The position numbers were made by a program, and so were the translations under genes. Shown in pieces: positions 17,387-29,974 of a stretch of 64,000 nt of DNA. The stretch spans positions 1,775,001-1,839,000 of the forward strand of contig OU015322.1 in assembly GCA_907163225.1 (NCBI GenBank). The letters are read 5' to 3'. Origin of the DNA: an uncultured Rhodocyclaceae bacterium. GTDB taxonomy: Bacteria; Pseudomonadota; Gammaproteobacteria; Burkholderiales; Rhodocyclaceae. The number at the start of each line of letters is the position of its first letter. The first letter of the stretch is position 1. A model generated the notes under the pieces. That model was not told where the DNA came from and did no database searches. It saw only the letters and a list, made by a program, of their open reading frames with translations.

Positions 17387-18745
17387 ATGCGCCTCAAATA
17401 CCTGCTCCCCGTTTTGCTCGCTGCCGGGTTGTCGACCGCAGCTTCCGCCAATCCCTATGAAACCACGCTGAAGAACGGCCTGCGCGTCATCGTCAAGGAA
17501 GACCGCCGGGCGCCGACCGCCGTGCAAATGGTCTGGTACCGCATCGGCAGTACCGACGAAGTCGATGGCGCCTCAGGCGTCGCCCACGTGCTTGAGCACA
17601 TGATGTTCAAGGGCACGCCGAGCGTCGGGACCGGCGAGTTCAACAAGCGCGTTGCCGCCGCCGGTGGCCGTGACAACGCCTTCACCAGCCGCGATTACAC
17701 CGCCTATTTCCAGCAGGTGCCGAAGGAAAAGCTGCCCGAGATGATGCAACTCGAAGCCGACCGCATGCGCCACCTGAACGTTGATGCCAAGGAGTTCGCG
17801 CAGGAAATCAAGGTGGTCATGGAAGAGCGCCGCATGCGGACCGACGACAATCCGCAATCCAAGCTGTTCGAGCAAATGAACGCCGTGGCCTTCCAGGCCC
17901 ACCCCTATCGCCGGCCGATCATCGGCTGGATGAACGATCTGGAAACGATGACGGCAGCTGACGCCAAGGCTTGGTACGACACCTGGTACGTGCCGAACAA
18001 CGCCTACGTCGTGGTTACCGGCGACGTCGATCACAAGGAAGTCTTCGCCTTGGCCGAGAAGTACTACGCGCCGCTCGAAGGCCGCGCCCTGCCGCTGCGC
18101 AAGCAGCAGATCGAACCAGCGCAGGAAGGCACGCGCAAGGTTACCGTCAAGGCCCCGGCCGAACTGCCGGTGCTGATCATGGGCTACAAGGCGCCCATCC
18201 TGCGCGACATTGAGAAGGACAGCGAGCCTTATGCGCTGGAAATGCTCGCCGCCATCCTTGATGGCCATGATGCCGCCCGCTTCAACAAAAAGCTGGTGCG
18301 GGAAGACAAGGTTGCCCTCTCCGTTGGCATCGACTACGACAACACGGCACGCGGCCCGGGCATGCTTTACCTGCACGGCACGCCATCGGAAGGCAAGACG
18401 GCTGGCGAGCTTGAAGCCGCGTTGCGCGCCGAAATTGCCCAAGTCCAGAAGGATGGCGTCAGCGCGCAGGAACTCAAGCGGGCCAAGGCACAGCTGGTCG
18501 CCGGTCAGGTTTACAAGCTCGATTCGATGTTCGGCCAGGCCATGGAAATCGGCCAGATCGAAGCGGTCGGCCTGCCGTACAAAAAAATTGACCGGATGCT
18601 GGAAAAACTGCAAAAAGTCACCGCTGCTGAAGTCCAGGCCGTGGCCAAAAAATATTTTAACGACGACGCGCTGACCATCGGCCTCCTCGACCCGCAACCG
18701 CTCGACGGCAAGGCGCGCCGTCCGGCCGTTGCGACCCGTCACTAA
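17387..18745 (+). CDS. M16 family zinc metalloprotease, active subunit
   Basis: A 452-aa periplasmic peptidase of the pitrilysin (M16) family. The signal peptide is residues 1-21 (YLLPVLLAAGLSTAASA). The inverted zinc motif HxxEH is His67-Val-Leu-Glu-His71 in GVAHVLEHMMFKGT. The third ligand is probably the Glu in EIKVVMEERRM about 75 residues later. It is followed at once by a small membrane protein and a second M16 protein that lacks the zinc motif, a pairing typical of bacterial M16B heterodimers. The substrate is unknown. Confidence 0.92.
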   Translation: MRLKYLLPVLLAAGLSTAASANPYETTLKNGLRVIVKEDRRAPTAVQMVWYRIGSTDEVDGASGVAHVLEHMMFKGTPSVGTGEFNKRVAAAGGRDNAFTSRDYTAYFQQVPKEKLPEMMQLEADRMRHLNVDAKEFAQEIKVVMEERRMRTDDNPQSKLFEQMNAVAFQAHPYRRPIIGWMNDLETMTAADAKAWYDTWYVPNNAYVVVTGDVDHKEVFALAEKYYAPLEGRALPLRKQQIEPAQEGTRKVTVKAPAELPVLIMGYKAPILRDIEKDSEPYALEMLAAILDGHDAARFNKKLVREDKVALSVGIDYDNTARGPGMLYLHGTPSEGKTAGELEAALRAEIAQVQKDGVSAQELKRAKAQLVAGQVYKLDSMFGQAMEIGQIEAVGLPYKKIDRMLEKLQKVTAAEVQAVAKKYFNDDALTIGLLDPQPLDGKARRPAVATRH

Positions 18746-18757
18746 AGGCGCCGAGTG

Positions 18758-19164
18758 ATGGCTCTGCCGTGGAAGCTGATCCTCAGCAACGTGCCGTGGA
18801 AAGACGTGCTTGGCAACGCGCCAAAGATCGCCGACGGCGCGAAAAAAATGTGGGGCAGCATGGGTCGCAAGACTGGCGGCCGCCCCGATGGCGGCGAGAT
18901 GGCGGAAGCCCACCTGGCCGCCGACGCCGACCTGCCAACCCGCCTTGCGGCGCTGGAAACGGCCAGCCGCCGGTTGCAGACGCAAATGCTCGCTTCCGGC
19001 GAACTGATTCAGGCGCTGAGCCAACAAAACGCCCAGCTCGTTGCACAAATTGAAACCCTTCGCCGCCGCACCCAGCGCCAGGCTTGGGTGCTCGCGGCAA
19101 CGGCGCTTGCCGCCAGCCTCGCGCTGCTGCTTGTCTGGCAGCCACACCTATTGGAGTTTTTCGC

Positions 19165-19168
<4 letters not shown>
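18758..19168 (+). CDS. Small coiled-coil protein with C-terminal membrane anchor
   Basis: A 136-aa protein with no family I recognise. Residues about 55-105 are helical and coiled-coil-like (LAALETASRRLQTQM onward), and a single hydrophobic segment, ATALAASLALLLVW, lies just before the C-terminus. The layout suggests a tail-anchored inner-membrane protein. A GTG three bases upstream (18755) is an alternative start. It lies between the active and inactive M16 genes and overlaps the latter by 4 bp, so it may anchor or pair with them; that is inference. Confidence 0.75.
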
Positions 19169-21772
<2,604 letters not shown>

Positions 21773-21791
21773 GTTTTTTCAGCGCCCCATG

Positions 21792-21820
21792 AAAAACCCG
21801 CGAAATTCGCGGGTTTTTTG
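21792..21820. terminator. Bidirectional Rho-independent terminator after ferredoxin gene
   Basis: A perfect inverted repeat with arms around 21792-21804 and 21806-21818 (stem core ACCCGCGAA), flanked by A and T runs, so it can act on both strands. Confidence 0.9.
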
Positions 21821-21826
21821 TTTTCT

Positions 21827-21857
21827 ATTTTGGGCTGTTTTTCCGGTTGACCGCACC
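21827..21857 (+). repeat. Dispersed A-block repeat, intergenic copy
   Basis: ATTTTGGGCTGTTTTTCC followed by GGTTGACCGCACC, seven bases after the ferredoxin terminator. The remaining 110 bp before the dynamin-like gene show no clear feature. Confidence 0.8.
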
Positions 21858-21969
21858 CCGCAAGAATCCACAGCGACGCGCCTGCTTTGCCTCTTGCTAT
21901 GCAGGCGCTTCATCAGCACCCTTGGGCTGTGGGTGTCGATGTGCTTCCATGCATATGAAATCGATGCCA

Positions 21970-23919
21970 TCAGGCTGCCTGCAAGGTCTGAGCACTGGGC
22001 GGCATCAACATGTCCTGAACCCGACCGACAATATCCTCCAGCGCTTCAATTTGCTGCTGCAGGTTATTTTCAACACCTTCGAGTTCGGCGATCCGGTCTT
22101 CCAGCGTATCGGTCGCCTGATGAATGCGCTTGATGCTTTCGAGGCGGCGCTTGAGCTGGATCTGGTGTTCGCGAACCTGGGTTTCCATGGGCGCCATGAT
22201 GGCGCGCAGCCAGACCTCGGCATCGCGATTGGCGTGCTCGAAGGATCGACGCACCTGGATGGCCACTTCCTCGAAGAATTTCTGTGTAATGTTCTTCTTG
22301 TCGTGCGTCAGCAGGCTGACCATCGTGTTCAGATGGTCGTCACACCATGCTTCCAGGCGATCGAGTTCCTTTTCATAGCGAAGCAGCGAGAATGTCGTCG
22401 GCGAGCCCAGCTTGAGACCGTGCTCGACGGCAAATTTCTTGTAAACCGCCTCCATCATTGAGAGGATTTCGCCGATCTCGCCATTTGACTTGGCCAGTGC
22501 GTCGCGCGCCCCACTGAAGAAGCCGGCCATGGCATCGGAAAGCGATTTTGAAAACGCCGCATCGAGCATCGCCTCGCGGGTTTGGTGCGTCAATTGACGC
22601 AGCACATCGAGGCCGAGGTGGCTGAACAGGTTGTTGGTCAGAGTCGAGAAAACGCTGCGCACGGCGTAGTAGCGCTGCAGCCCGGACTCAAACTCGTCCT
22701 TTTCGGCGCGTACCTTGCCCATCATGTATTCGACGACACCCTTGTTCTTGCCGCGTAACTCGGTCAGTTCAGTCAACTGTTCGCGCAAGCCGAGCAGGCG
22801 GGAATCCAGCAGGCCACGAACGCGGCGAGTGACATCGCCAAATTCGCTTTCAGTGCTGTCGCAAACGATATCGCGCTTGGCCGGGATCAGCTCCTCGGAC
22901 AGCGCAGCTTCGAGCAGGGGCAAACGGCTCTTGGCGAGCAGCACATCGTCGCCGTTGATCTTGGCAACCAGGCCTTTTTGCGCCGAAACCGGAAAAACCT
23001 GGCTGGCGGGCACATCGAGCATGTCCGCACTGCTATCGGCCTGACGCTGGATTTCGGCGTCGACTTCAGCCTCCGTCTTCAGTTCGTCCCACTGACCATC
23101 GATCTTGTTGAGGACAACCATGCGGCCACGCCTGGCCATGCCACCGCCGCAAATATGTTCGCGCCAGATTGCCATGTCGGACTGCGTGACCCCGGTATCG
23201 GCCGCCAGAATGAACAGCACGGCGTGGGCATTCGGCAACAGCGAGAGCGTCAACTCGGGCTCGGCGCCAATGGCGTTCAGGCCCGGCGTATCGAGAATAA
23301 CCAGCCCTTGCTTGAGCAACGGGTGCGGAAAATTGATCATGGCGTGGCGCCAGCGCGGCACTTCGACCAGGCCATCGTCACCGACGCTATACAGCTCAAC
23401 CTGGCCGCTACCCACCTCAAAACCGAGACGACCCGCCTCTTCAGGCGTCACCCGGGTCGTTTCGCTAACATGGCGCAGAGCTTCCTGCATGGCATCCGGC
23501 GACTCGGTATCGAGATCAACCTTGGTCCATTCATCGGCAAAACGCTTGTATTCGCTGACGCTGGAATTCGAAGCACGCGTCTGAATCGGCAGCAATTCGA
23601 TGCACGGCAGCTTGTTGCCATCGAACAGCAATTCGGTCGGACACATCGTCGTCCGGCCGGCCGACGACGGCAGCATCCGGTTGCCGTAGTCAGCGAAGAA
23701 AATAGCGTTGATCAGTTCCGACTTGCCACGCGAGAATTCGGCGACGAAGGCGACGTTGAGCCTGTCCTCGCGCAAGCGTTCAAGCAATTGCATCAGACGC
23801 AGATCGCTCTGGGCGTCGGACAATTCATTGTGGTTCAGCCAGCCCTGCAGCTCGCCGATGTTACTGGCAAGACGGGAGCGCCAGGCGGTGTAGGCGGCAA
23901 ATTGATTGGCGAGCGACAT
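21970..23919 (-). CDS. Dynamin-like large GTPase
   Basis: About 649 aa. The GTPase domain has P-loop EFSRGKSELINAIF, the switch region SAGRTTMCPTEL, DTPGLNAIG, and the NKID motif in VVLNKIDGQW. The rest is long helical sequence ending in a coiled coil with LEDRIAELEGVENNLQQQIE. Members of this family remodel or monitor membranes; the role of this one is unknown. The ATG at 23919 is used; a TTG at 23952 would add 11 residues, and neither has a clear ribosome site. It is a single copy without the tandem partner seen in some dynamin-like loci. Confidence 0.85.
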   Translation of the reverse strand: MSLANQFAAYTAWRSRLASNIGELQGWLNHNELSDAQSDLRLMQLLERLREDRLNVAFVAEFSRGKSELINAIFFADYGNRMLPSSAGRTTMCPTELLFDGNKLPCIELLPIQTRASNSSVSEYKRFADEWTKVDLDTESPDAMQEALRHVSETTRVTPEEAGRLGFEVGSGQVELYSVGDDGLVEVPRWRHAMINFPHPLLKQGLVILDTPGLNAIGAEPELTLSLLPNAHAVLFILAADTGVTQSDMAIWREHICGGGMARRGRMVVLNKIDGQWDELKTEAEVDAEIQRQADSSADMLDVPASQVFPVSAQKGLVAKINGDDVLLAKSRLPLLEAALSEELIPAKRDIVCDSTESEFGDVTRRVRGLLDSRLLGLREQLTELTELRGKNKGVVEYMMGKVRAEKDEFESGLQRYYAVRSVFSTLTNNLFSHLGLDVLRQLTHQTREAMLDAAFSKSLSDAMAGFFSGARDALAKSNGEIGEILSMMEAVYKKFAVEHGLKLGSPTTFSLLRYEKELDRLEAWCDDHLNTMVSLLTHDKKNITQKFFEEVAIQVRRSFEHANRDAEVWLRAIMAPMETQVREHQIQLKRRLESIKRIHQATDTLEDRIAELEGVENNLQQQIEALEDIVGRVQDMLMPPSAQTLQAA

Positions 23920-23985
23920 GACGGTATTCGCGGAGGCTGTCAGAAAATCCAATTTAGCATAAAAACAGAGGCTTGCAGGCAGTTT

Positions 23986-24819
23986 TTAATGCTGACAGCC
24001 AGTGCAGTAATAAGTACTGCGCCCCGCCTGTCGAATCTGCCGAACCACACCGCCGCAACGCAGACACGGCTCCCCGGCGCGATCATAAACGCCCGCCTGA
24101 ATCTGGAAACAGCCGGCGCCACCGTCGCTATGCACATAATCGCGAATACTGCTGCCACCGGCCGCAATGGCATCCGACAAGGTTTCGCGAATGGCCGGCA
24201 CAAGGATTTCGTAGCGCGCCCGGCTGATCCGGTTGGCCGCCCTCAGCGGCGAAATGCCCGCCCGAAACAAGCTCTCCGACGCATAAATATTGCCGATGCC
24301 AACGACCAGATGGCTGTCCATCAAGGTCGGCTTGATCGGCCCGCTTCGTCTTGAAATTGCCTGAAAAATCCAGTCGACCGTGAAAGCCGCCGACAGGGGC
24401 TCTATTCCCTGCGTAGCGAGCAAGGGATGCAATTCAGCCACCTCAGGCGGCCCGGGCTGCCAAAGCACGACGCCAAACCGGCGCGGATCGGCAAAGCGCA
24501 GGATATGCCTGGCCAGCACCAGCTCGAAGTGATCATGTTTCTCGACCGGCTGGTCATGTGGCACAAACCGCAGATTGCCCGACATGCCGAGGTGAATGAT
24601 CAGACAGCCCTCAACCCCCTCCCGCTGGCAATCAATCAACAAATACTTGGCGCGCCGCCGCACCGCGACGATGCGGCAGCCGGGCAGCAACTCGATCAAT
24701 TCGCGCGGAATCACCTGTCTCAACTTCGGTGCGCGGATTTTCACCGCCTCGATGACCGCCCCCTCCAGCTCCGGCGCCAACCCACGACGGCAGACTTCCA
24801 CCTCCGGCAATTCCGGCAT
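23986..24819 (-). CDS. mutM: Formamidopyrimidine-DNA glycosylase
   Basis: A 277-aa base-excision repair enzyme removing 8-oxoguanine and formamidopyrimidines. The catalytic N-terminal proline follows the start Met in PELPEVEVCRRGL, the lysine motif is RRRAKYLLID, and the zinc finger is CLRCGG...YYCTGC at the end. The ATG at 24819 has AGGAAC 5-6 bases upstream. Together with the MutT-ThiE protein it gives two parts of an 8-oxoguanine defence, unlinked here. Confidence 0.96.
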   Translation of the reverse strand: MPELPEVEVCRRGLAPELEGAVIEAVKIRAPKLRQVIPRELIELLPGCRIVAVRRRAKYLLIDCQREGVEGCLIIHLGMSGNLRFVPHDQPVEKHDHFELVLARHILRFADPRRFGVVLWQPGPPEVAELHPLLATQGIEPLSAAFTVDWIFQAISRRSGPIKPTLMDSHLVVGIGNIYASESLFRAGISPLRAANRISRARYEILVPAIRETLSDAIAAGGSSIRDYVHSDGGAGCFQIQAGVYDRAGEPCLRCGGVVRQIRQAGRSTYYCTGCQH

Positions 24820-24919
24820 TGCTTGTTCCTCCGACAAAACCCAAATAACATCGCAAACTTAATGGATTTTATGCGTTCCAATGCGCAAACCCAGCACCAA
24901 CCTCGACTGAAAGCCGTCC

Positions 24920-26635
24920 ATGCAACTCAAGCGAATCGCTGCCGCCCTCTCCCTCGCCCTTGGTCTGACCCAAGGCGGATATGGCCTGGCCGCTGGTGAA
25001 GCTGCCGCAAAACCCACCGGCAAGCGCCCGACCACCCAGGCGTCCTCCGAAGACCTGCTGGCCCGCACCGTCTTCCAGGCACTGCTTGGTGAACTTGCAC
25101 TCCAGCGCGGCGACGCCAAGCTCGGCTCGGATGCCTGGACCGATCTCGCCCAGCGCACACGCGACCCGAAAGTCGTCGCCCGCGCCACCGAAATTGCTGG
25201 CTTCGCCCGCCAATACGACCGCGCCCTGGAGCTTTCCAAGCTCTGGCTCGAGCTTGAACCTGACTCAGTCAAGGCCAAACAGGCCCAATCCACGCTGCTG
25301 ATCCAGACCAATCGCCTCGACGATCTTGCGCCGCAAATGACCGCGCTGCTTGAGCAGGACAAGCCCAACATTGGCAATAACCTGCTCCACCTCAACCGCA
25401 TGCTGGGCAAAATCAGCGACAAAAAAGCCATACAGTCATTGATCGACCGCGTGGCCTCGCCCTACGACAACCTCCCCGAAGCCCATTTCGCGATGGCACA
25501 AGCCGCAGCGAATGCCGACGACAATCTGCGCGCTCTCAACGAAACAGAAAAGGCGCTGCAACTTCGCCCGGACTGGGAAACCGCAGCCCTCGCCCGCGCC
25601 CAACTGCAAGCCCGGCAGTCATCGCAGACAGCAATCGACAGCCTTCACGGTTTCGTTGACCGCTACCCCACCGCCCGCGACGCCCGACTGGCGCTGGCCC
25701 GACTGCTTATCAGCGAAAAGCGTTACAACGAAGCGCGCCCTCACTTTGACCACCTGATCAAGGAAAACCCGGAAAATCCTGACGTCATCTACCCCGTCGC
25801 CATGCTTGCCCTGCAGCAAGGCGACACTACCACCGGCCGCAATCAGCTGGAACACTTGCTGAACACCGACTTTCCGGACAAGAGCACCATTCACTTCTTC
25901 CTCGGTCAACTCGACCAGGAACAGAAAAAACCGGATGGTGCCCTCGAACACTATTGTCAGGTCACCACTGGCGAGCAGTACATGGCAGCCCGCGCGCGGG
26001 CTGCCCTAATTCTGGCGCAACAGGGCAAGTTCGACGAAGCCCGCGAACTGCTGCGCAACACACGCAGCAGTTCGCCAGCCGAACGTACCCAGCTGACGCT
26101 GACCGAAGCCCAATTGCTGCGCGAAGCCAATCGGCAGAACGACGCCTACATCACCCTCGAAACCGCACTGACCGCCGACCCCGACAACCCGGAACTACTC
26201 TACGAAACAGCCCTCACCGCAGAACGCATCGGCAAACCGGAGCTACTCGAAAAGCACCTCAAGCGCTTGCTGGAAATCAAGCCGGAACATGCGCACGCCC
26301 TCAATGCGCTGGGTTACTCATGGGCCGAACGCAATATCCGATTGGCGGAAGCCCGTGATCTGATTGCCAAGGCACTCAGCCTTTCACCGGAAGACCCGTT
26401 CATCATGGACAGCATGGGCTGGGTACTCTTTCGCCAGGGCAAATTGCCGGAAGCCCTGCAAACCCTTGAAAACGCCTACAAAATAAGAGCCGACCCGGAA
26501 ATAGCCGCCCATCTTGGCGAAGTACTGTGGGCCACCAACCGCAAGGACGATGCCCGCCGTATCCTGAAGGACGCCGCCAAAACCAACCCGGGAAATGACG
26601 TCCTCAACGGCATCATCAAGAAACTACTGCCTTGA
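24920..26635 (+). CDS. Exported tetratricopeptide-repeat protein
   Basis: A 571-aa protein with signal peptide KRIAAALSLALGLTQGGYGLA and TPR units along most of its length. Clear repeats lie in the C-terminal third, for example NALGYSWAERNIRLAEARDL and SMGWVLFRQGKLPEALQTL. The protein precedes lolB and overlaps it by 4 bp, an arrangement common in betaproteobacteria. It may serve in outer-membrane or lipoprotein handling, but no function is established. Confidence 0.85.
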   Translation: MQLKRIAAALSLALGLTQGGYGLAAGEAAAKPTGKRPTTQASSEDLLARTVFQALLGELALQRGDAKLGSDAWTDLAQRTRDPKVVARATEIAGFARQYDRALELSKLWLELEPDSVKAKQAQSTLLIQTNRLDDLAPQMTALLEQDKPNIGNNLLHLNRMLGKISDKKAIQSLIDRVASPYDNLPEAHFAMAQAAANADDNLRALNETEKALQLRPDWETAALARAQLQARQSSQTAIDSLHGFVDRYPTARDARLALARLLISEKRYNEARPHFDHLIKENPENPDVIYPVAMLALQQGDTTTGRNQLEHLLNTDFPDKSTIHFFLGQLDQEQKKPDGALEHYCQVTTGEQYMAARARAALILAQQGKFDEARELLRNTRSSSPAERTQLTLTEAQLLREANRQNDAYITLETALTADPDNPELLYETALTAERIGKPELLEKHLKRLLEIKPEHAHALNALGYSWAERNIRLAEARDLIAKALSLSPEDPFIMDSMGWVLFRQGKLPEALQTLENAYKIRADPEIAAHLGEVLWATNRKDDARRILKDAAKTNPGNDVLNGIIKKLLP

Positions 26636-27204
26636 AATTTCGATTTGCCCTGCTCGTCGCGGCCGGCCTGATCACCGGCTGCGCGAGCACGCCACCGGCT
26701 ACGTTGGCGCCCCGCGACAACATCCGCAACTTTGCCCTGGAAGGCCGTTTCGCCCTGCGCGTGACAATGCCCGGACAAGCGCCGCAAAATTCGGGGGGAC
26801 GATTGACCTGGACCCACCAAAACCGCAGTGACCGAGTCCTGCTGTCCAGCCCGCTCGGCTATGGACTGGCCGAAATCGACACAACACCCGAGCTTTCGCG
26901 ACTGCGAACTGCCGATGGCAAAACCCGCGAGTCGACCGACCCCGACGTTTTGATGGAAGACGTCACCGGCCAGCGCCTGCCGGTCAGCCGCCTCCCGGCC
27001 TGGCTGCTCGGCCGATCCGGCGGCAGCGCACGAATCGAAGCGGATGCTCACGGCCGCCCGACCCGGCTCTTCGAAGACGATTGGCGAATCGACTACAGCT
27101 TTGACGATGAAAACTCATCCTCCCTGCCTTCCCGCCTGACCCTGACGCGCCAAGGCGAAATCGAACTGCGCCTGCGCATCGAAGAATGGAAGGACGCACC
27201 GTGA
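26632..27204 (+). CDS. lolB: Outer-membrane lipoprotein insertion protein LolB
   Basis: A 190-aa lipoprotein that receives lipoproteins from LolA and inserts them in the outer membrane. The signal peptide ends at lipobox LITGC. LolB features are FALEGRFALRV and GGRLTWTHQNRSDRVLLSSP. The TTG start overlaps the TPR stop (TTGA). The stop overlaps the ispE GTG start. Confidence 0.9.
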   Translation: MKFRFALLVAAGLITGCASTPPATLAPRDNIRNFALEGRFALRVTMPGQAPQNSGGRLTWTHQNRSDRVLLSSPLGYGLAEIDTTPELSRLRTADGKTRESTDPDVLMEDVTGQRLPVSRLPAWLLGRSGGSARIEADAHGRPTRLFEDDWRIDYSFDDENSSSLPSRLTLTRQGEIELRLRIEEWKDAP

Positions 27205-28049
27205 GCGACTGGAACTGGGACAGCGCCTGGCCGGCCCCGGCCAAACTCAACCTTTTCCTGCATGTCGTCGGCCGCCGCGCCGACGGCTACCACCTGCTGC
27301 AAACCGTCTTCCGCTTCATCGACCGTGCCGACACCCTGCGCTTCGCCCCGCGCACCGACGCCCGGATCGTCCTCGCCACGCCCATACCCGGCGTTCCCGC
27401 CGACACCGACCTGACCGTACGCGCCGCCCGCCTGCTCCAGCAGGCCACCGGCTGCCGCCAGGGCGCAACGATCCAACTCGACAAGCAACTACCGATGGGC
27501 GGCGGCCTGGGTGGCGGCTCATCCGACGCCGCCACCGTACTGCTCGCCCTCAATCATTTGTGGCAAACCGGCCTTTCCCACGGTCAACTGGAAAAAATGG
27601 CCATTTCCCTGGGCGCCGACGTCCCGGTCTTCGTCCATGGCCGCAATACCTTCGCCGAAGGCGTCGGCGAAGCCTTTACCGATGTCGAACTGCCTGCCGA
27701 AAGCTATCTGGTCCTGCACCCACCGGCCCACGTGCCAACAGCGGCCATTTTCGGCGCCCCCGAACTGAAGCGTGACACCGCCCCCATGCATCCGGCCGAC
27801 TGGCGACACGGAGAAGGTCACAACGACCTCGAAACCGTCGCCTGCGCCAAATTCCCGGCGGTCGCCGAGCACCTGGCCTGGCTGAAAAGCCGCAGCCCCC
27901 ACGCCATGATGACCGGCTCCGGGGCCTGCGTGTTCGCCGGCTTTCCCCGACGCAGCGAAGCCGAAGCTGCGCTGGCAACGCTTCCGCCCGACATGGCGGG
28001 ATGGGTCGCCGACGGCCTGCCTGAACACCAGCTCGCAAAAATTCGCTGA
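27201..28049 (+). CDS. ispE: 4-diphosphocytidyl-2-C-methyl-D-erythritol kinase
   Basis: A 282-aa GHMP kinase of the non-mevalonate isoprenoid pathway. The N-terminal [20 protein letters not shown] and the ATP loop [15 protein letters not shown] are diagnostic, with [13 protein letters not shown] near the end. The GTG at 27201 overlaps the lolB stop. It precedes tRNA-Gln and prs, the classic betaproteobacterial order. Confidence 0.95.
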   Translation: MSDWNWDSAWPAPAKLNLFLHVVGRRADGYHLLQTVFRFIDRADTLRFAPRTDARIVLATPIPGVPADTDLTVRAARLLQQATGCRQGATIQLDKQLPMGGGLGGGSSDAATVLLALNHLWQTGLSHGQLEKMAISLGADVPVFVHGRNTFAEGVGEAFTDVELPAESYLVLHPPAHVPTAAIFGAPELKRDTAPMHPADWRHGEGHNDLETVACAKFPAVAEHLAWLKSRSPHAMMTGSGACVFAGFPRRSEAEAALATLPPDMAGWVADGLPEHQLAKIR

Positions 28050-28123
28050 AGGGCTGGATTTCCGGAACCAGCTCCTGTATTATTCGCGCCTCGCTCGGAC
28101 GCGAACCCGTTCGAGCAACCCGC

Positions 28124-28200
28124 TGGGGAGTCGCCAAGTTGGTCAAGGCACCGGATTTTGATTCCGGCATTCGAAGGTTCGAATCCTTCTTCCCCAGCCA
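28124..28200 (+). tRNA. tRNA-Gln (anticodon TTG)
   Basis: A 77-nt cloverleaf. The acceptor arms are TGGGGAG and TTCCCCA with a terminal G-T pair. The anticodon stem CCGGA/TCCGG holds loop TTTTGAT, giving TTG. The T loop is GGTTCGAATCC. The CCA end is encoded. Confidence 0.97.
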
Positions 28201-28291
28201 AGTTTCCTTCGGGCAGGTCACAAGCCTGCCCGATTTTCATTGTGGCGGGCAAATGCACGTAAGCATGCAGAAGGTCCGGAGGAATGTGGGA

Positions 28292-29242
28292 ATGGCCTAC
28301 AACAGCTTGATGGTCTTCACTGGCAATGCCAATCCAAAACTGGCAGCCAATGTCGCAGAACAGCTCAACGTCGATCTTGGTCGCGCCAATGTCGGCCGTT
28401 TCTCCGATGGCGAAGTCAGTGTCGAACTGCAGGAGCACGTTCGCGGTCGCGACATTTTCGTTCTGCAATCCACCTGTGCTCCCTGCAACGACAACCTGAT
28501 GGAACTGCTGGTCATCGTTGACTCGCTGAAGCGCGCCTCGGCCGGCCGTATCACCGCCGCCATTCCCTATTTCGGCTACGCCCGTCAGGATCGTCGTTCG
28601 CGTTCGTCGCGCGTGCCCATCGCCGCCAAACTAGTCGCCAACATGCTCGTCGCATCCGGCGTCGACCGCGTGCTGACCATGGATCTCCACGCCGAACAGA
28701 TTCAGGGCTTCTTCGACATTCCGGTCGACAACATCTACGCCCTGCCCATCCTGCTCGAAGACATTCAGAAACAGCATTACGAAAACCCGATGGTCGTTTC
28801 GCCCGACCACGGCGGCGTCGTCCGCGCCCGCTCGCTGGCAAAGCGCCTCGAATGCGACCTGGCGATCATCGACAAGCGCCGTCCAAAAGCCAATGTCTCA
28901 GAAGTGATGAACATCATCGGTGAAGTCGACGGCCGCACCTGCATCATCATGGACGACATGGTCGACACCGCCGGCACGCTGTGCAAAGCCGCCACCGCGC
29001 TGAAGGCCAACGGCGCCAAGAAGGTCGTCGCCTACTGTACCCACCCGGTTCTATCCGGCCCTGCTGTCGAGCGGGTCAATACCTCCGACCTCGATGCCCT
29101 GGTCGTCACTGACACCATTCCGCTGCGTGATGAAGCCGCCGCCTCGACGCGCATCCGCCAGCTTTCCGTGGCCGAAATCATGGCCGAAACCATACGCCGG
29201 ATCAGCAACGATGATTCCGTTTCGTCGCTGTTCATCGACTAA
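28292..29242 (+). CDS. prs: Ribose-phosphate pyrophosphokinase
   Basis: A 316-aa enzyme making PRPP from ribose 5-phosphate and ATP for nucleotide, NAD, His and Trp synthesis. Key motifs are [26 protein letters not shown]-like loop (here [19 protein letters not shown]), [11 protein letters not shown], and the PRPP loop [12 protein letters not shown]. The ATG at 28292 is preceded by GGAGGAAT about 8 bases away. It lies 92 bp after tRNA-Gln and 57 bp before rplY. Confidence 0.96.
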   Translation: MAYNSLMVFTGNANPKLAANVAEQLNVDLGRANVGRFSDGEVSVELQEHVRGRDIFVLQSTCAPCNDNLMELLVIVDSLKRASAGRITAAIPYFGYARQDRRSRSSRVPIAAKLVANMLVASGVDRVLTMDLHAEQIQGFFDIPVDNIYALPILLEDIQKQHYENPMVVSPDHGGVVRARSLAKRLECDLAIIDKRRPKANVSEVMNIIGEVDGRTCIIMDDMVDTAGTLCKAATALKANGAKKVVAYCTHPVLSGPAVERVNTSDLDALVVTDTIPLRDEAAASTRIRQLSVAEIMAETIRRISNDDSVSSLFID

Positions 29243-29299
29243 GTTTTTTTAAACCTTCCCGCACTGGTCGCGGTTCGGGAAATCTATTGGAGTATCACC

Positions 29300-29905
29300 A
29301 TGCAATTTGAACTGATCGCCCAAGCGCGTACGCTGCAGGGAACGGGTGCGAGCCGCCGCCTGCGTCGCGCTGGCACCGTCCCGGGTATTGTTTACGGTGG
29401 CGAAGCCGCCCCGCAAGCCATCGAAGTCGTCCATAACGACCTGCTGCTCAAGCTGAAGAAGGAAGCCTTCCACTCTTCCATCGTCAACCTCGTCGTTGAT
29501 GGCAAAAAAGAGCAAGTCCTGCTGCGCGATTACCAGATGCACGCCTACCGTCCACTGGTTCTGCACATCGACTTCCAGCGCGTTGACGCGACGCACGAGC
29601 TGCACATCAAGGTGCCGCTGCACTTCATCAACGAAGAAATCGCACCGGGCGTCAAACTCAAGGGCGGCCTGGTCAACCACGTCGTCACCGAAGTTGACGT
29701 GCATTGCCTGGCCAAGGATCTGCCCGAGTTCATCGAAGTCGATCTGGCTGCCCTGAAGATCGGCGACAGCATTCACCTCTCCCAGCTCAAGCTGCCGAAC
29801 GGCGTCAAGCTCGTTGCCCACACCACGGACGAAGTTGTCGTCGGTATCGTTGGCAAGGGTGGCGCGACCGAAGAAGCCGCTGAAGGCGAAGCTGCTGCCG
29901 AGTAA
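29300..29905 (+). CDS. rplY: 50S ribosomal protein L25/general stress protein Ctc
   Basis: A 201-aa long form of L25, binding 5S rRNA. The N-terminal L25 domain (to about residue 90) has [22 protein letters not shown]-terminal TL5/CTC domain follows. The tail is rich in Ala and Glu ([15 protein letters not shown]). GGAG precedes the ATG. A hairpin terminator follows the gene. Confidence 0.95.
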   Translation: MQFELIAQARTLQGTGASRRLRRAGTVPGIVYGGEAAPQAIEVVHNDLLLKLKKEAFHSSIVNLVVDGKKEQVLLRDYQMHAYRPLVLHIDFQRVDATHELHIKVPLHFINEEIAPGVKLKGGLVNHVVTEVDVHCLAKDLPEFIEVDLAALKIGDSIHLSQLKLPNGVKLVAHTTDEVVVGIVGKGGATEEAAEGEAAAE

Positions 29906-29926
29906 TTTTCGGCCCAAAGCTGTGAT

Positions 29927-29962
29927 AGCCGCCGCTGGCATTTTGCCGCCGGCGGCTTTTTC
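29927..29962 (+). terminator. Rho-independent terminator after rplY
   Basis: Arms AGCCGCCG (29927-29934) and CGGCGGCT (29950-29957), extended by an imperfect inner stem, followed by a T run. Confidence 0.75.
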
Positions 29963-29974
29963 ATTTAGCCCCTC

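Noticed and set aside
24365-24395. AATCCAGTCGACCGTGAAAG in mutM resembles the repeat core.
   Set aside because: Only about ten core bases match and the residues fit the MutM family; not counted.
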